Source: Pseudomonas sp. MWU13-2100
GTDB lineage: Bacteria; Pseudomonadota; Gammaproteobacteria; Pseudomonadales; Pseudomonadaceae
Assembly: GCF_023242365.1 (NCBI RefSeq)
Contig: NZ_JALLIX010000048.1
Coordinates: forward strand, 1 to 49,647
Length of the DNA stretch: 49,647 nucleotides
Direction: 5' to 3'
Position numbers and translations under genes: made by a program. This document shows, in pieces, positions 15,835 to 24,357 of the stretch. The notes below the pieces were generated by a model. The model saw only the letters and a list, made by a program, of their open reading frames with translations. It was not told the origin of the DNA and ran no database searches. The first letter of the stretch is position 1; each line of letters opens with the position of its first letter.

Positions 15835-15854
15835 AAAAACTCCTGAATATCCCA

Positions 15855-15882
15855 TTCAGAGGCGCCCGTGGCCTCGTATAAT
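15855..15882 (+). promoter_or_regulatory. Candidate sigma-70 promoter of algW
   Basis: TTCAGA (15855-15860) and a consensus TATAAT (15877-15882) are separated by 16 bp. They lie 55 bp ahead of the algW ATG at 15937. The -10 is perfect and the -35 matches 4 of 6 positions. Confidence 0.6.
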
Positions 15883-15936
15883 GCGCCACATTATGGGCCG
15901 TCCGACATGGCCTGCAACCTTCCAGGACTTTGCTCA

Positions 15937-17094
15937 ATGCTCAAGGCTCTGCGTTTCTTTGGCTGGCCGTTGCTGGCCGGTGTGCTGGTCGCTTTGCTGA
16001 TCATCCAGCGTTACCCGCAATGGGTCGGCCTGCCCAACCTCGATGTGAACCTGCAACAGGCGCCGCAGACCACCTTCCATCAGCAGGGTCCGTCTTCCTA
16101 TGCCGATGCGGTGGACCTGGCCGCACCGGCGGTGGCCAACCTGTACACCACCAAGATGGTCAACAAGAACACTCATCCGCTGTTCGAGGACCCGCAATTC
16201 CGGCGCTTCTTCGGCGACAACCTGCCCAAGCAGAAGCGCATGGAGTCGAGCCTGGGTTCGGCGGTGATCATGAGCTCGACCGGCTACCTGCTGACCAACA
16301 ACCACGTGACCGCCGGGGCCGACCAGATAGTGGTCGCCCTCAAGGATGGCCGCGAAACCCTGGCCAAGGTGGTCGGCAGCGACCCGGAAACCGACCTGGC
16401 GGTGCTCAAGATCGACCTGCCGAACCTGCCATCGATCACCATCGGTCGCTCCGACCAGATCCGCATCGGCGATATCGCCCTGGCCATCGGCAACCCGTTC
16501 GGGGTCGGCCAGACCACCACCATGGGCATTATCAGCGCCACCGGCCGCAACCAGCTGGGGCTGAACAACTATGAAGACTTCATCCAGACCGACGCGGCGA
16601 TCAACCCGGGCAACTCCGGCGGCGCGCTGGTGGATGCCAGCGGCAACCTGACCGGGATCAATACGGCGATCTTCTCCAAATCCGGCGGTTCCCAGGGCAT
16701 TGGTTTTGCGATTCCGATCAATCTGGCGGTGGAGGTGATGAAGGCGATCATCGAGCACGGCCAGGTGATTCGTGGCTGGCTGGGGATCGAAGTGCAGCCC
16801 TTGACCCAGGACCTGGCGGAGTCGTTCGGCCTCAGCGGGCGTCCGGGCATCGTGGTGGCCGGGGTGTTCCGCGACGGTCCGGCGCAGAAGGCCGGTTTGC
16901 AACTGGGGGATGTGATTCTCAGCATCGATGGCGAGCCGGCCACGGACGGTCGTCGCTCGATGAATCAGGTGGCGCGGATCAAGCCGACCGACAAGGTGGC
17001 CATCCAGGTACTGCGCAACGGCAAGGAGCTCAAGCTGATGGCGGAAATCGGCCTGCGGCCACCGCAGCAGACGCCGCCGCAGGAAGAGGAATAA
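15937..17094 (+). CDS. algW: Periplasmic serine endoprotease AlgW (DegS-like)
   Basis: AlgW cleaves the anti-sigma factor MucA when its PDZ domain senses misfolded outer-membrane protein C-termini, releasing AlgU. The 385-residue protein has an N-terminal anchor (about 10-24), a trypsin-like domain with triad H123 (NNHVTAG), D153 (ETDLAVL) and S227 (NPGNSGG), and one PDZ domain (~280-370, GWLGIEVQPL..., KAGLQLGDVILSIDG). A single PDZ and a membrane anchor distinguish it from MucD/DegP. The frame opens earlier at 15868, but that overlaps the promoter, and MLKALRFFGWP at 15937 is the family start. Confidence 0.95.
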   Translation: MLKALRFFGWPLLAGVLVALLIIQRYPQWVGLPNLDVNLQQAPQTTFHQQGPSSYADAVDLAAPAVANLYTTKMVNKNTHPLFEDPQFRRFFGDNLPKQKRMESSLGSAVIMSSTGYLLTNNHVTAGADQIVVALKDGRETLAKVVGSDPETDLAVLKIDLPNLPSITIGRSDQIRIGDIALAIGNPFGVGQTTTMGIISATGRNQLGLNNYEDFIQTDAAINPGNSGGALVDASGNLTGINTAIFSKSGGSQGIGFAIPINLAVEVMKAIIEHGQVIRGWLGIEVQPLTQDLAESFGLSGRPGIVVAGVFRDGPAQKAGLQLGDVILSIDGEPATDGRRSMNQVARIKPTDKVAIQVLRNGKELKLMAEIGLRPPQQTPPQEEE

Positions 17095-17153
17095 GGCAAA
17101 AGCCGCATCGGAACGCCGTCCGGACCAAGCTCCGCGCCCACAGAAACTGAAGG

Positions 17154-17209
17154 GGCTCCGAATCCCGCGTACGACTCGGAGCCTGTGGGAGCGGAGCTTG
17201 CCCGCGAAG
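17154..17209. repeat. Hairpin plus single REP between algW and hisC
   Basis: GGCTCCGA (17154-17161) pairs with TCGGAGCC (17176-17183). It is followed directly by a lone REP arm, CTGTGGGAGCGGAGCTTGCC... (17183-17209), ending 6 bp before the hisC stop. It may end both convergent transcripts, though there is no T-tract. Confidence 0.6.
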
Positions 17210-17214
17210 ACGGT

Positions 17215-18267
17215 TTAAAGGTCGCCCAGCGCGTCGATCAGGGCCTGGTTCTGAGCCGGCAGCCCGATGGTGATCCGCAGGAACTGAGCAATGCGCTCCT
17301 GCTTGAAGTGCCGCACGATCACACCCTGCTCGCGGACCTTGGCCGCCAGCGCCGCCGCGTCGTGTTGCGGGTGACGGGCAAAGATGAAGTTCGCCGCCGA
17401 CGGCAGCACCTCAAACCCCTTGGCCTGCAATTGCGCCACCAGCCACTCGCGACTCTCGATGACCTTGCGGCAACTCTCTTCGAAGTAGGCCCGGTCCGCG
17501 AACGCCGCCGCCGCACCGGCAATCGCCATGCGGTCCAGCGGGTAGGAGTTGAAGCTGTTCTTGATCCGTTCCAGGGCCTCGATCAGGTCCGCATGTCCCA
17601 CCGCCAGGCCGACTCGCAGACCCGCCAGGGAACGCGACTTGGACAGGGTCTGGGTCACCAGCAGGTTCGGGTAACGATCCACCAGGCCGATGGCCGTTTC
17701 GCCGCCGAAGTCGATATACGCCTCGTCGACCACCACTACCGAATCCGGGCTGGCCTTGAGGATCCGCTCCACGGCGTCCAGTGCCAGCAGACAACCGGTT
17801 GGCGCATTCGGGTTGGGGAAAATGATCCCGCCGTTGGGCCGCGCGTAGTCCGCCACACGGATCTGGAACTGCTCGTCCAGTGGCACAGCGTCGAAGCTGA
17901 TACCGTAAAGACCGCAATACACCGGGTAGAAGCTGTAGCTGATATCCGGGAACAGCAATGGGCGATCCTGCTGGAACAGACCGTAGAAGATGTGCGCCAG
18001 GACTTCGTCGGAACCGTTGCCGAGAAACACCTGGTTGGTCTTCACGCCGTAGTACTCGGCCACGGCGTGCTTGAGCAGGTCACCGTTGGGGTCCGGGTAC
18101 AGGCGCAGATTGTCGTTCACTTCTGCCTGCATCGCGGCCAGCGCCTTGGGCGAAGGACCGTACGGATTCTCGTTGGTGTTGAGCTTGACCAGCTTGCTCA
18201 GCTTCGGTTGTTCACCCGGCACATAGGGCACCAGGTCCTTGACGAATTTGCTCCAGAACTTGCTCAT
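17215..18267 (-). CDS. hisC: Histidinol-phosphate aminotransferase
   Basis: HisC is a class II PLP transaminase converting imidazole-acetol phosphate and glutamate to histidinol phosphate. The 350-residue protein has KLNTNENPYGPSP near the N-terminus, NPNAPTG (152-158), DEAYIDFGG (181-189) and Schiff-base K210 in TLSKSRSLAGLRVG. Its start overlaps the hisD stop by 4 bp (ATGA), so the two are translationally coupled. Pseudomonads often carry a second hisC paralogue; this one lies in the hisGDC cluster. Confidence 0.96.
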   Translation of the reverse strand: MSKFWSKFVKDLVPYVPGEQPKLSKLVKLNTNENPYGPSPKALAAMQAEVNDNLRLYPDPNGDLLKHAVAEYYGVKTNQVFLGNGSDEVLAHIFYGLFQQDRPLLFPDISYSFYPVYCGLYGISFDAVPLDEQFQIRVADYARPNGGIIFPNPNAPTGCLLALDAVERILKASPDSVVVVDEAYIDFGGETAIGLVDRYPNLLVTQTLSKSRSLAGLRVGLAVGHADLIEALERIKNSFNSYPLDRMAIAGAAAAFADRAYFEESCRKVIESREWLVAQLQAKGFEVLPSAANFIFARHPQHDAAALAAKVREQGVIVRHFKQERIAQFLRITIGLPAQNQALIDALGDL

Positions 18268-19598
18268 GCTGGTTTCCCCTGTTCCTTATCAGCGACGATC
18301 CGATATTCCGCACTGCGGGCGTGAGCGCTCAACGACTCGCCACGGGCCAGTACCGAAGCGGTCTTGCCCAGTTCGGACGCGCCCTGCTCCGAGCAGAAAA
18401 TGATCGACGAACGTTTCTGGAAGTCATAGACCCCCAGTGGTGACGAGAAGCGTGCGGTACCGGAGGTCGGCAACACATGGTTGGGACCGGCGCAGTAGTC
18501 GCCCAGGGCCTCGGAGGTGTGCCGGCCCATGAAGATAGCCCCGGCGTGACGAATCTGCGGCAGCCAGGCCTGCGGGTCGGCGACCGACAGCTCCAGGTGT
18601 TCCGGGGCAATGCGGTTGGCCACGTCAATCGCCTGCTGCATATCACGCACCTGGATCAAGGCGCCACGGCCATTGATCGAGGTTTCGATAATGGCGGCGC
18701 GCTCCATGGTCGGCAACAACTTGGCAATGCTCGCGGCGACCTGGTCGAGGAACCCGGCATCCGGGCTGACCAGGATCGCCTGGGCATCTTCATCATGCTC
18801 GGCCTGGGAAAACAGGTCCATGGCAATCCAGTCCGGGTCGGTCTGGCCGTCGCAGACCACGAGGATCTCCGAGGGGCCGGCGATCATGTCGATACCGACC
18901 TGGCCGAATACGTGACGCTTGGCCGTGGCCACGTAGATATTGCCGGGGCCGACCACCTTGTCGACCTTGGGCACGCTCTCGGTGCCGTAGGCCAACGCCG
19001 CGACCGCCTGGGCGCCGCCGATGGTGAATACCCGGTCGACCCCGGCGATGCACGCCGCCGCCAGCACCAGTTCGTTGATTTCACCACGGGGTGTCGGTAC
19101 CACCATCACCACTTCGGCCACCCCCGCCACCTTGGCCGGAATCGCGTTCATCAGTACCGACGACGGATAGGACGCCTTGCCACCCGGCACATACAAGCCG
19201 GCACGATCCAGCGGCGTGACCTTCTGGCCCAGTACCGTGCCATCGGCCTCGGTGTAGCTCCAGGAGTCCTGCTTCTGTTTTTCGTGGTAGCTGCGCACGC
19301 GCTCGGCGGCTTTTTCCAGGGCCTCGCGCTGTGGTGCGGTAATCCGCGTCAGGGCCAGTTCGAGGCGCTCACGGGGCAGGATCAGCTCGGCCATGGAAGC
19401 GACTTCCAGGCCGTCGAAGCGCCGGGTGAACTCCACCAGCGCGGCATCGCCGCGCTCGCGCACGGCCTTGATGATGTCGAGCACCCGCTGGTTGACCGAG
19501 TCGTCGGACACACTTTCCCAGCTCAGCAGATGATCCAGATGATGAGCGAAGTCAGGATCGGCAGCGTTGAGTCGGCGAATTGCGTTGGACGTGGTCAT
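18264..19598 (-). CDS. hisD: Histidinol dehydrogenase
   Basis: HisD is a zinc enzyme that oxidises L-histidinol to histidine in two NAD-dependent steps, the last of the pathway. The 444-residue protein has the family signature around IDMIAGPSEILVV, the substrate region YVPGGKASYPSS, and APEHLELSV carrying the catalytic Glu-His pair. The start at 19598 (MTTSNAIRRLN) follows GAGG and gives the family length. The frame is open 22 codons further up. It is 141 bp downstream of hisG and coupled to hisC. Confidence 0.97.
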   Translation of the reverse strand: MTTSNAIRRLNAADPDFAHHLDHLLSWESVSDDSVNQRVLDIIKAVRERGDAALVEFTRRFDGLEVASMAELILPRERLELALTRITAPQREALEKAAERVRSYHEKQKQDSWSYTEADGTVLGQKVTPLDRAGLYVPGGKASYPSSVLMNAIPAKVAGVAEVVMVVPTPRGEINELVLAAACIAGVDRVFTIGGAQAVAALAYGTESVPKVDKVVGPGNIYVATAKRHVFGQVGIDMIAGPSEILVVCDGQTDPDWIAMDLFSQAEHDEDAQAILVSPDAGFLDQVAASIAKLLPTMERAAIIETSINGRGALIQVRDMQQAIDVANRIAPEHLELSVADPQAWLPQIRHAGAIFMGRHTSEALGDYCAGPNHVLPTSGTARFSSPLGVYDFQKRSSIIFCSEQGASELGKTASVLARGESLSAHARSAEYRIVADKEQGKPA

Positions 19599-19739
19599 AG
19601 CGTGGGCCTCAATAATTGGCGAATGCTTGGGAACAGCAGATCTCAGGCGCCGCAAGACTACCAAGCCATCCGCGTGGGCACCTGAGAATTCTGGCTATGA
19701 CACGGATAGATGGGCGCGGCTCAAGGCCGCGCAATTGAA

Positions 19740-20375
19740 TCAGTTGCGGTGTCGCGACTCCACTGCCTTGCGCAGGGTGTCGATCAGGGACTGGATACGG
19801 GCGTGCTGCATTTTCATCGACGCCTTGTTCACCACCAGGCGGGAGCTGATGGTCGCGATCAGTTCCTGGGGTTCCAGGCCGTTGGCCCGCAGGGTATTGC
19901 CGGTGTCGACGACGTCGATGATCTTGTCGGCCAGGCCGATCAGCGGTGCCAGTTCCATCGAGCCATAGAGCTTGATGATATCGACCTGACGGCCCTGTTC
20001 GGCGTAGTAGCGCTTGGCGACGTTGACGAACTTGGTCGCCACCCGCAGGCGGCCCTTGGGCTCGACGGCACCGATGGCACCCGCGGTCATCAGCCGGCAC
20101 TGGGCGATCTGCAGGTCCAGGGGTTCATACAGACCCTGGCCGCCGTATTCCATCAGCACATCTTTACCGGCCACACCGAGGTCGGCCGCGCCATGCTCGA
20201 CATAGGTCGGCACGTCGGTGGCCCGTACGATCAGCAGGCGAACGTCGTCCTGGGTCGTGGGGATGATCAGCTTGCGGCTCTTGTCCGGATTCTCGGTCGG
20301 CACGATGCCCGCTTCAGCGAGCAGCGGCAGGGTGTCATCGAGAATGCGGCCCTTGGACAGTGCAATGGTCAGCAT
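19740..20375 (-). CDS. hisG: ATP phosphoribosyltransferase, short form
   Basis: HisG catalyses the first, feedback-controlled step of histidine synthesis, from ATP and PRPP. The 211-residue protein is the short form, lacking the C-terminal ACT-like regulatory domain. It therefore needs HisZ as a partner; no hisZ is in this window. Motifs are MLTIALSKGRILDDTLPLL at the start, DLGVAGKDVLMEYG, and the PRPP-binding DKIIDVVDTGNTLRANGL. It lies 88 bp downstream of murA with a hairpin between. Confidence 0.96.
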   Translation of the reverse strand: MLTIALSKGRILDDTLPLLAEAGIVPTENPDKSRKLIIPTTQDDVRLLIVRATDVPTYVEHGAADLGVAGKDVLMEYGGQGLYEPLDLQIAQCRLMTAGAIGAVEPKGRLRVATKFVNVAKRYYAEQGRQVDIIKLYGSMELAPLIGLADKIIDVVDTGNTLRANGLEPQELIATISSRLVVNKASMKMQHARIQSLIDTLRKAVESRHRN

Positions 20376-20419
20376 GGGGAAACTAAGTCCTTCAACCTGT
20401 ATCAGTAAGGCTCATTCTC

Positions 20420-20453
20420 CCTTGCCGGCGCGAGCAGGCTCGCACCGGCAAAG
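20420..20453. repeat. REP-like hairpin between murA and hisG
   Basis: TTGCCGG (20422-20428) plus GCGAG (20430-20434) pair with CTCGC (20439-20443) and CCGGCAA (20445-20451), with one mismatch and a 4-nt loop. The core GCGAGCAGGCTCGC resembles another Pseudomonas REP class. There is no T-tract, so it may be an mRNA processing or stability hairpin rather than a terminator. Confidence 0.6.
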
Positions 20454-20463
20454 GGGGACAACA

Positions 20464-21729
20464 CTAGCCCGGAACGCGGCGGATCTTGGCACCGAGCATC
20501 TGCAACTTCTCTTCGATGCACTCATAACCACGGTCGATGTGGTAGATGCGGTCGATCAGCGTGTCGCCGTCAGCGGTCAGGGCCGAAATCACCAGGCTGG
20601 CCGAAGCCCGCAGGTCGGTGGCCATGACCGGCGCGCCTTTCAGGCGTTCGGTGCCGGTGACGATGGCGGTGTTGCCTTCAACCTGGATTTTAGCGCCCAT
20701 GCGATGCAGTTCGTAAACGTGCATGAACCGGTTTTCGAATATCGTCTCGATCACCGCGCCAGTACCTTCGGCGATGGCGTTGAGCGAAATGAACTGGGCC
20801 TGCATGTCGGTCGGGAATGCCGGGTACGGCGCAGTGCGCACGTTGACGGCTTTCGGTCGCTTGCCATGCATGTTCAGCTCGATCCAGTCCTCACCGGTGG
20901 TGATTTCAGCACCGGACTCTTTCAGCTTCTCCAGCACGGCTTCAAGAATGGTCGGATCGGTGTCCTTGACCTTGACCCGGCCACCGGTAGCGGCCGCGGC
21001 CACCAGGTAGGTGCCGGTCTCGATACGGTCCGGCATCACCTTGTAGGTGGCCGAGTGCAAGCGCTCGACACCGTCGATGGTAATGGTATCGCTACCGGCA
21101 CCGCTGACCTTGGCGCCCATGGCGTTGAGGAAGTTCGCCAGGTCGACCACTTCCGGCTCGCGCGCGGCGTTCTGCAGCACGCTGCGGCCACGGGCCAGGG
21201 CAGCGGCCATCATGATGTTCTCGGTACCGGTCACGGAAACGGTGTCGAAGAAGAAGTTCGCCCCGCGCAGACCGCCTTCCGGCGCCTTGGCCTTGATGTA
21301 GCCGCCTTCGACGTCGATGACCGCGCCCATGGCTTCCAGGCCACGGATGTGCAGGTCAACCGGACGCGAGCCGATGGCGCAACCGCCAGGCAGGGCGACT
21401 TCGGCTTCGCCGAAACGGGCGACCATCGGCCCCAGCACCAGGATCGAGGCGCGCATGGTTTTCACCAGCTCGTACGGCGCGATCAGGGTCTTGATGGTGC
21501 GTGGATCGATTTCCACGCTGAGCTTCTCGTCGATCACCGGCTCAATGCCCATGCGCCCGAACAGCTCGATCATGGTGGTGATGTCGTGCAGGTGCGGCAG
21601 GTTGGCCACGGTCACCGGGCCATCGCACAGCAACGTGGCGGCCAGGATCGGCAAGGCGGAGTTCTTCGCCCCGGAAATGCGGATTTCGCCATCAAGACGA
21701 ACGCCGCCAGTAATAATCAGTTTGTCCAT
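20464..21729 (-). CDS. murA: UDP-N-acetylglucosamine 1-carboxyvinyltransferase
   Basis: MurA transfers enolpyruvate from PEP to UDP-GlcNAc, the first committed step of peptidoglycan synthesis and the target of fosfomycin. The 421-residue protein has the substrate-binding K22 (GAKNSALP), the reactive C117 in LPGGCAIGSRPVDLH, and the TDMQAQF region. The fosfomycin-sensitive Cys is present. It lies 24 bp downstream of ibaG, the same order as in E. coli (mla-ibaG-murA). Confidence 0.97.
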   Translation of the reverse strand: MDKLIITGGVRLDGEIRISGAKNSALPILAATLLCDGPVTVANLPHLHDITTMIELFGRMGIEPVIDEKLSVEIDPRTIKTLIAPYELVKTMRASILVLGPMVARFGEAEVALPGGCAIGSRPVDLHIRGLEAMGAVIDVEGGYIKAKAPEGGLRGANFFFDTVSVTGTENIMMAAALARGRSVLQNAAREPEVVDLANFLNAMGAKVSGAGSDTITIDGVERLHSATYKVMPDRIETGTYLVAAAATGGRVKVKDTDPTILEAVLEKLKESGAEITTGEDWIELNMHGKRPKAVNVRTAPYPAFPTDMQAQFISLNAIAEGTGAVIETIFENRFMHVYELHRMGAKIQVEGNTAIVTGTERLKGAPVMATDLRASASLVISALTADGDTLIDRIYHIDRGYECIEEKLQMLGAKIRRVPG

Positions 21730-21753
21730 AAGGGTCTCGACGCCAATTCAGGC

Positions 21754-22005
21754 TCAGGTGCGCTCGGCCCAGGCCGCGCGGCTGAAAAATTTCATAGTGA
21801 CCGCATGGATGCTGCCATCGGCGATCCACGGGTTCAAATGGGCATAGATGCTCTGCTGACGCTTCACCGGGCTCAGGGCCACCAGTTCGTCGCTAATCAC
21901 GTTCAGTTGGAAATTGCAGCCTTCGCCTTCAACTTCAACCTGCACCTGTGAAAGAGTGCCTGACAGCTTTTCTTCAAGGAAGCTCTTTACTTCGTAGGCC
22001 TGCAT
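21754..22005 (-). CDS. ibaG: BolA/IbaG family protein
   Basis: This 83-residue protein of the BolA family is of the IbaG/YrbA type, a class that binds monothiol glutaredoxins and [2Fe-2S] clusters. The class II KH-like fold contains the conserved SIHAVTMKFFSRAAW region with a His near the C-terminus. The start at 22005 (MQAYEVK) has GAGG upstream. It lies directly ahead of murA, as in E. coli. A terminator (22052-22104) separates it from the mla operon. Confidence 0.9.
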   Translation of the reverse strand: MQAYEVKSFLEEKLSGTLSQVQVEVEGEGCNFQLNVISDELVALSPVKRQQSIYAHLNPWIADGSIHAVTMKFFSRAAWAERT

Positions 22006-22051
22006 GCTCAACCTCAATCGGCGCCCAACGCGCGCGGGTCGGCCATCATAC

Positions 22052-22104
22052 AAAAAAGCCCCGCGCCTGCGAACCCCGCATTGCAGGACTCTGACGGGGG
22101 GCTT
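22052..22104 (-). terminator. Terminator of the mla operon
   Basis: On the minus strand AAGCCCCCCG pairs with CGGGGCTT (one bulge). An inner stem CCTGC/GCAGG follows, and the whole ends in a run of six Ts. It lies 18 bp beyond the mlaB stop and 46 bp before the ibaG start. Confidence 0.75.
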
Positions 22105-22121
22105 CTTTATTCATGGCCCTG

Positions 22122-22427
22122 TCAATGAACGCCGAGGATCTCCGTCAACTCGGAAACCTCGGCGATTTCGCGCATGTCTTGCGGCATGGCGCGAATGCTC
22201 AGGGATTTGCCGCCGTCGGCGGCGTCCCGCATGAACGCCAGCAGCAAGGCCAGGCCGACACTGCTGGATTTCTCCACGGCGGAGCAGTCGACCACCAGGG
22301 CCGGCGCCGTGCTGGCCTTGATCAGCGCCTGCCCGTCCTTGCGCAAGGCCGGGCCGGTGCTGTAGTCGATCACGCCGGCCAGCAGCACTTCACCTGCCTC
22401 ACCGGCGCGAACGCTGGCTTCACTCAT
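22122..22427 (-). CDS. mlaB: MlaB, STAS-domain component of the Mla ABC transporter
   Basis: This 101-residue cytoplasmic STAS protein has LLAGVIDYSTGPALRKDG and LVVDCSAVEKSSSVGLALLLAFM. MlaB binds the ATPase MlaF and is needed for its stability and activity in E. coli. The start MSEASVRAG at 22427 overlaps the mlaC stop by 8 bp, indicating coupled translation. It is the last gene of mlaFEDCB before a terminator. Confidence 0.9.
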   Translation of the reverse strand: MSEASVRAGEAGEVLLAGVIDYSTGPALRKDGQALIKASTAPALVVDCSAVEKSSSVGLALLLAFMRDAADGGKSLSIRAMPQDMREIAEVSELTEILGVH

Positions 22428-23079
22428 TCTGTGCGGCCTTCTGCGGACTCTTCTCGGATTCGGCCTTGGCCTTCTCCACTTCACCGGCCCAGTTGTTGAT
22501 GGTCTGATCCAGGTTGTTGCCGTTGCGCTGCATCGCATCGGCGAACTGATCGCGGAACAGCTTGCCGATATTGATGCCGTTGATGATCACGTTACGCAGT
22601 TTCCACTCGCCGTTGATTTTCTCAAGAGTGTAGGAAACCGGATAGATGGTGCCGTTGCTACCCTTGACGGTCATGCCGACACTGGTGCGGTCACCCGACT
22701 CATCCTTGGGCGCATCGACAGTGATGCCCTGGTTGTTGTACTCCAGCAAGGCATTGCCATAGAACTGGAACAGACCCTTCTTGAAGTTCTCCGCGAAGGT
22801 CTTCATTTGCTCGGGCGTGGCCTTGCGCGAATACTTGACCGTCATGATGCTTTTGGAAATGCCGTCGGCATCGACTACCGGACCGACGATGGTATTGAGC
22901 GCATCATAGAAAGCACTGGGGTTTTGCTTGTATTGGGCCTTGTTGGCTGCCAGGTCGGCCAGCATCCGGTCGGTGGTGTTCTTGACCAGGTCATGGGCCG
23001 ACGTTGTCGCCAGGGCGTTGCCCATCAAGGGCAAAGTCGCCAGCAACACCAGCAGACCGCGTCGCAACATCGAGATCAT
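22420..23079 (-). CDS. mlaC: MlaC, periplasmic phospholipid shuttle
   Basis: MlaC carries phospholipid between the outer-membrane MlaA complex and the inner-membrane MlaFEDB. The 219-residue precursor has a signal peptide (MISMLRRGLLVLLATLPLM..., cleavage after ALA near residue 25). The Tol_Ttg2/MlaC domain follows (LVKNTTDRMLADL, YSRKATPEQM, WKLRNVIINGINIG). I chose 23079 because GAGGAG lies 7 bp ahead; a further ATG five codons upstream would overlap that site. The C-terminus is Lys/Glu-rich. Confidence 0.93.
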   Translation of the reverse strand: MISMLRRGLLVLLATLPLMGNALATTSAHDLVKNTTDRMLADLAANKAQYKQNPSAFYDALNTIVGPVVDADGISKSIMTVKYSRKATPEQMKTFAENFKKGLFQFYGNALLEYNNQGITVDAPKDESGDRTSVGMTVKGSNGTIYPVSYTLEKINGEWKLRNVIINGINIGKLFRDQFADAMQRNGNNLDQTINNWAGEVEKAKAESEKSPQKAAQNE

Positions 23080-23090
23080 GGAAAAACTCC

Positions 23091-23558
23091 TCATTTGGCG
23101 TCTTTGTTCACGGTATTGAGCAGGAATTTACCGATCAGATCTTCCAGCACCAGCGACGACTGGGTGTCGTGGATAGTCCCACCATCCTTGAGCAGGGTCT
23201 CGTCCCCGCCCACGCTGAGGCCGATGTACTTCTCACCGAGCAAGCCCGCCGTGAGGATAGACGCAGTGGAATCAGTCGGCAGGTTGTTCACGCGTTTCTC
23301 AACTTGCATGGTCACCCGGCCGGTGAAACTGTCATGGTCCAGATCGATCGCCGTCACCTTGCCGATGGTGACACCGGCCATGGTGACTTTAGCTCTGACA
23401 GTCAAACCGGCGATATTGTCGAAGTACGCATATAATTTATACGTTTCAGTGTTTGTCGTAGGGGACAGCCCGCTGACCCGCAACGCAAGCAGCAGCAAAG
23501 CCAGGATGCCAGCCAGCAGAAAAAGGCCGACACCGATTTCCAGGGTGCGGTTTTGCAT
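23091..23558 (-). CDS. mlaD: MlaD, MCE-domain substrate-binding subunit
   Basis: This 155-residue inner-membrane-anchored periplasmic protein has one transmembrane helix (about 8-27) and a single MCE domain (~38-118, YFDNIAGLTVRAKVTMAGV, LLGEKYIGLSVGGDE). MlaD hexamers form a lipid channel above MlaE. It begins 1 bp inside the mlaE stop, and its own stop overlaps the mlaC Shine-Dalgarno. Confidence 0.95.
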   Translation of the reverse strand: MQNRTLEIGVGLFLLAGILALLLLALRVSGLSPTTNTETYKLYAYFDNIAGLTVRAKVTMAGVTIGKVTAIDLDHDSFTGRVTMQVEKRVNNLPTDSTASILTAGLLGEKYIGLSVGGDETLLKDGGTIHDTQSSLVLEDLIGKFLLNTVNKDAK

Positions 23559-24355
23559 CAGAAATCTCCAAACATCAAGGCGGTCAGAATAAAGTCAAGG
23601 CCCAGCACTGCCAGGGAGGCATAGACCACGGTCTTGGTCGTGGCACGGCTGATCCCTTCGGAAGTGGGTTCGCAGTCGTAGCCTTGAAACACGGCAATCC
23701 AGGTCACCACGAAGGCGAACACGATACTTTTGATGATGCCGTTCAGCACATCACTGTTGAATGTCACGCTGTTCTGCATGTTAGCCCAGTAGGAGCCGTC
23801 ATAGACCCCCAGCCAGTCCACCGCCACCCATGAACCGCCCCAGATCCCGACCACGCTGAAGATCATTGCCAGCACCGGCAGGGAAATGAAGCCGGCCCAG
23901 AGCCGCGGCGCGACAATGTACTTGAGTGGATCGACACCGATCATCTCCAGGCTGGACAGTTGCTCGGTGGACTTCATGTTGCCGATTTCGGCGGTCAGCG
24001 CCGAACCGGCACGCCCGGCGAACAGCAGCGCGGTGACCACCGGCCCGAGTTCACGCAACAGGGTCAGGGCGACCATTTGCCCCACCGCCTGTTCGGAACC
24101 GTAGCTGGAGAGGATATTGAAACCCTGCAGGGCCAGGACCATGCCGATGAAAACCCCGGAGACGACAATGATCACCAGACTCATCACGCCCACGGAATGC
24201 AATTGCTTGATCAGCAGCCCGAAGCCGCCGCCGATGCTGCCACGGCCGAACAGCACATGGGAGAGGAACAATGTCGAGCGACCGAGCACGGCGAGCACGT
24301 CCAGGCCCGAACGACCGAACAGACGCACTCTCTCGATAAGTGATTTCTTGCGCAT
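23558..24355 (-). CDS. mlaE: MlaE, permease of the Mla ABC transporter
   Basis: This 265-residue polytopic inner-membrane protein is of the MlaE/YrbE permease family. Several hydrophobic helices are evident, with the conserved cytoplasmic-loop region ELGPVVTALLFAGRAGSALTAEIG. Together with MlaF, MlaB and MlaD it moves phospholipid across the inner membrane for outer-membrane asymmetry. It starts 2 bp after the mlaF stop. Confidence 0.95.
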   Translation of the reverse strand: MRKKSLIERVRLFGRSGLDVLAVLGRSTLFLSHVLFGRGSIGGGFGLLIKQLHSVGVMSLVIIVVSGVFIGMVLALQGFNILSSYGSEQAVGQMVALTLLRELGPVVTALLFAGRAGSALTAEIGNMKSTEQLSSLEMIGVDPLKYIVAPRLWAGFISLPVLAMIFSVVGIWGGSWVAVDWLGVYDGSYWANMQNSVTFNSDVLNGIIKSIVFAFVVTWIAVFQGYDCEPTSEGISRATTKTVVYASLAVLGLDFILTALMFGDF

Positions 24356-24357
24356 TG

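Noticed and set aside
15868..15936. Earlier start for algW
   Set aside because: It would begin upstream of the TATAAT at 15877-15882 and adds 23 residues not found in AlgW.
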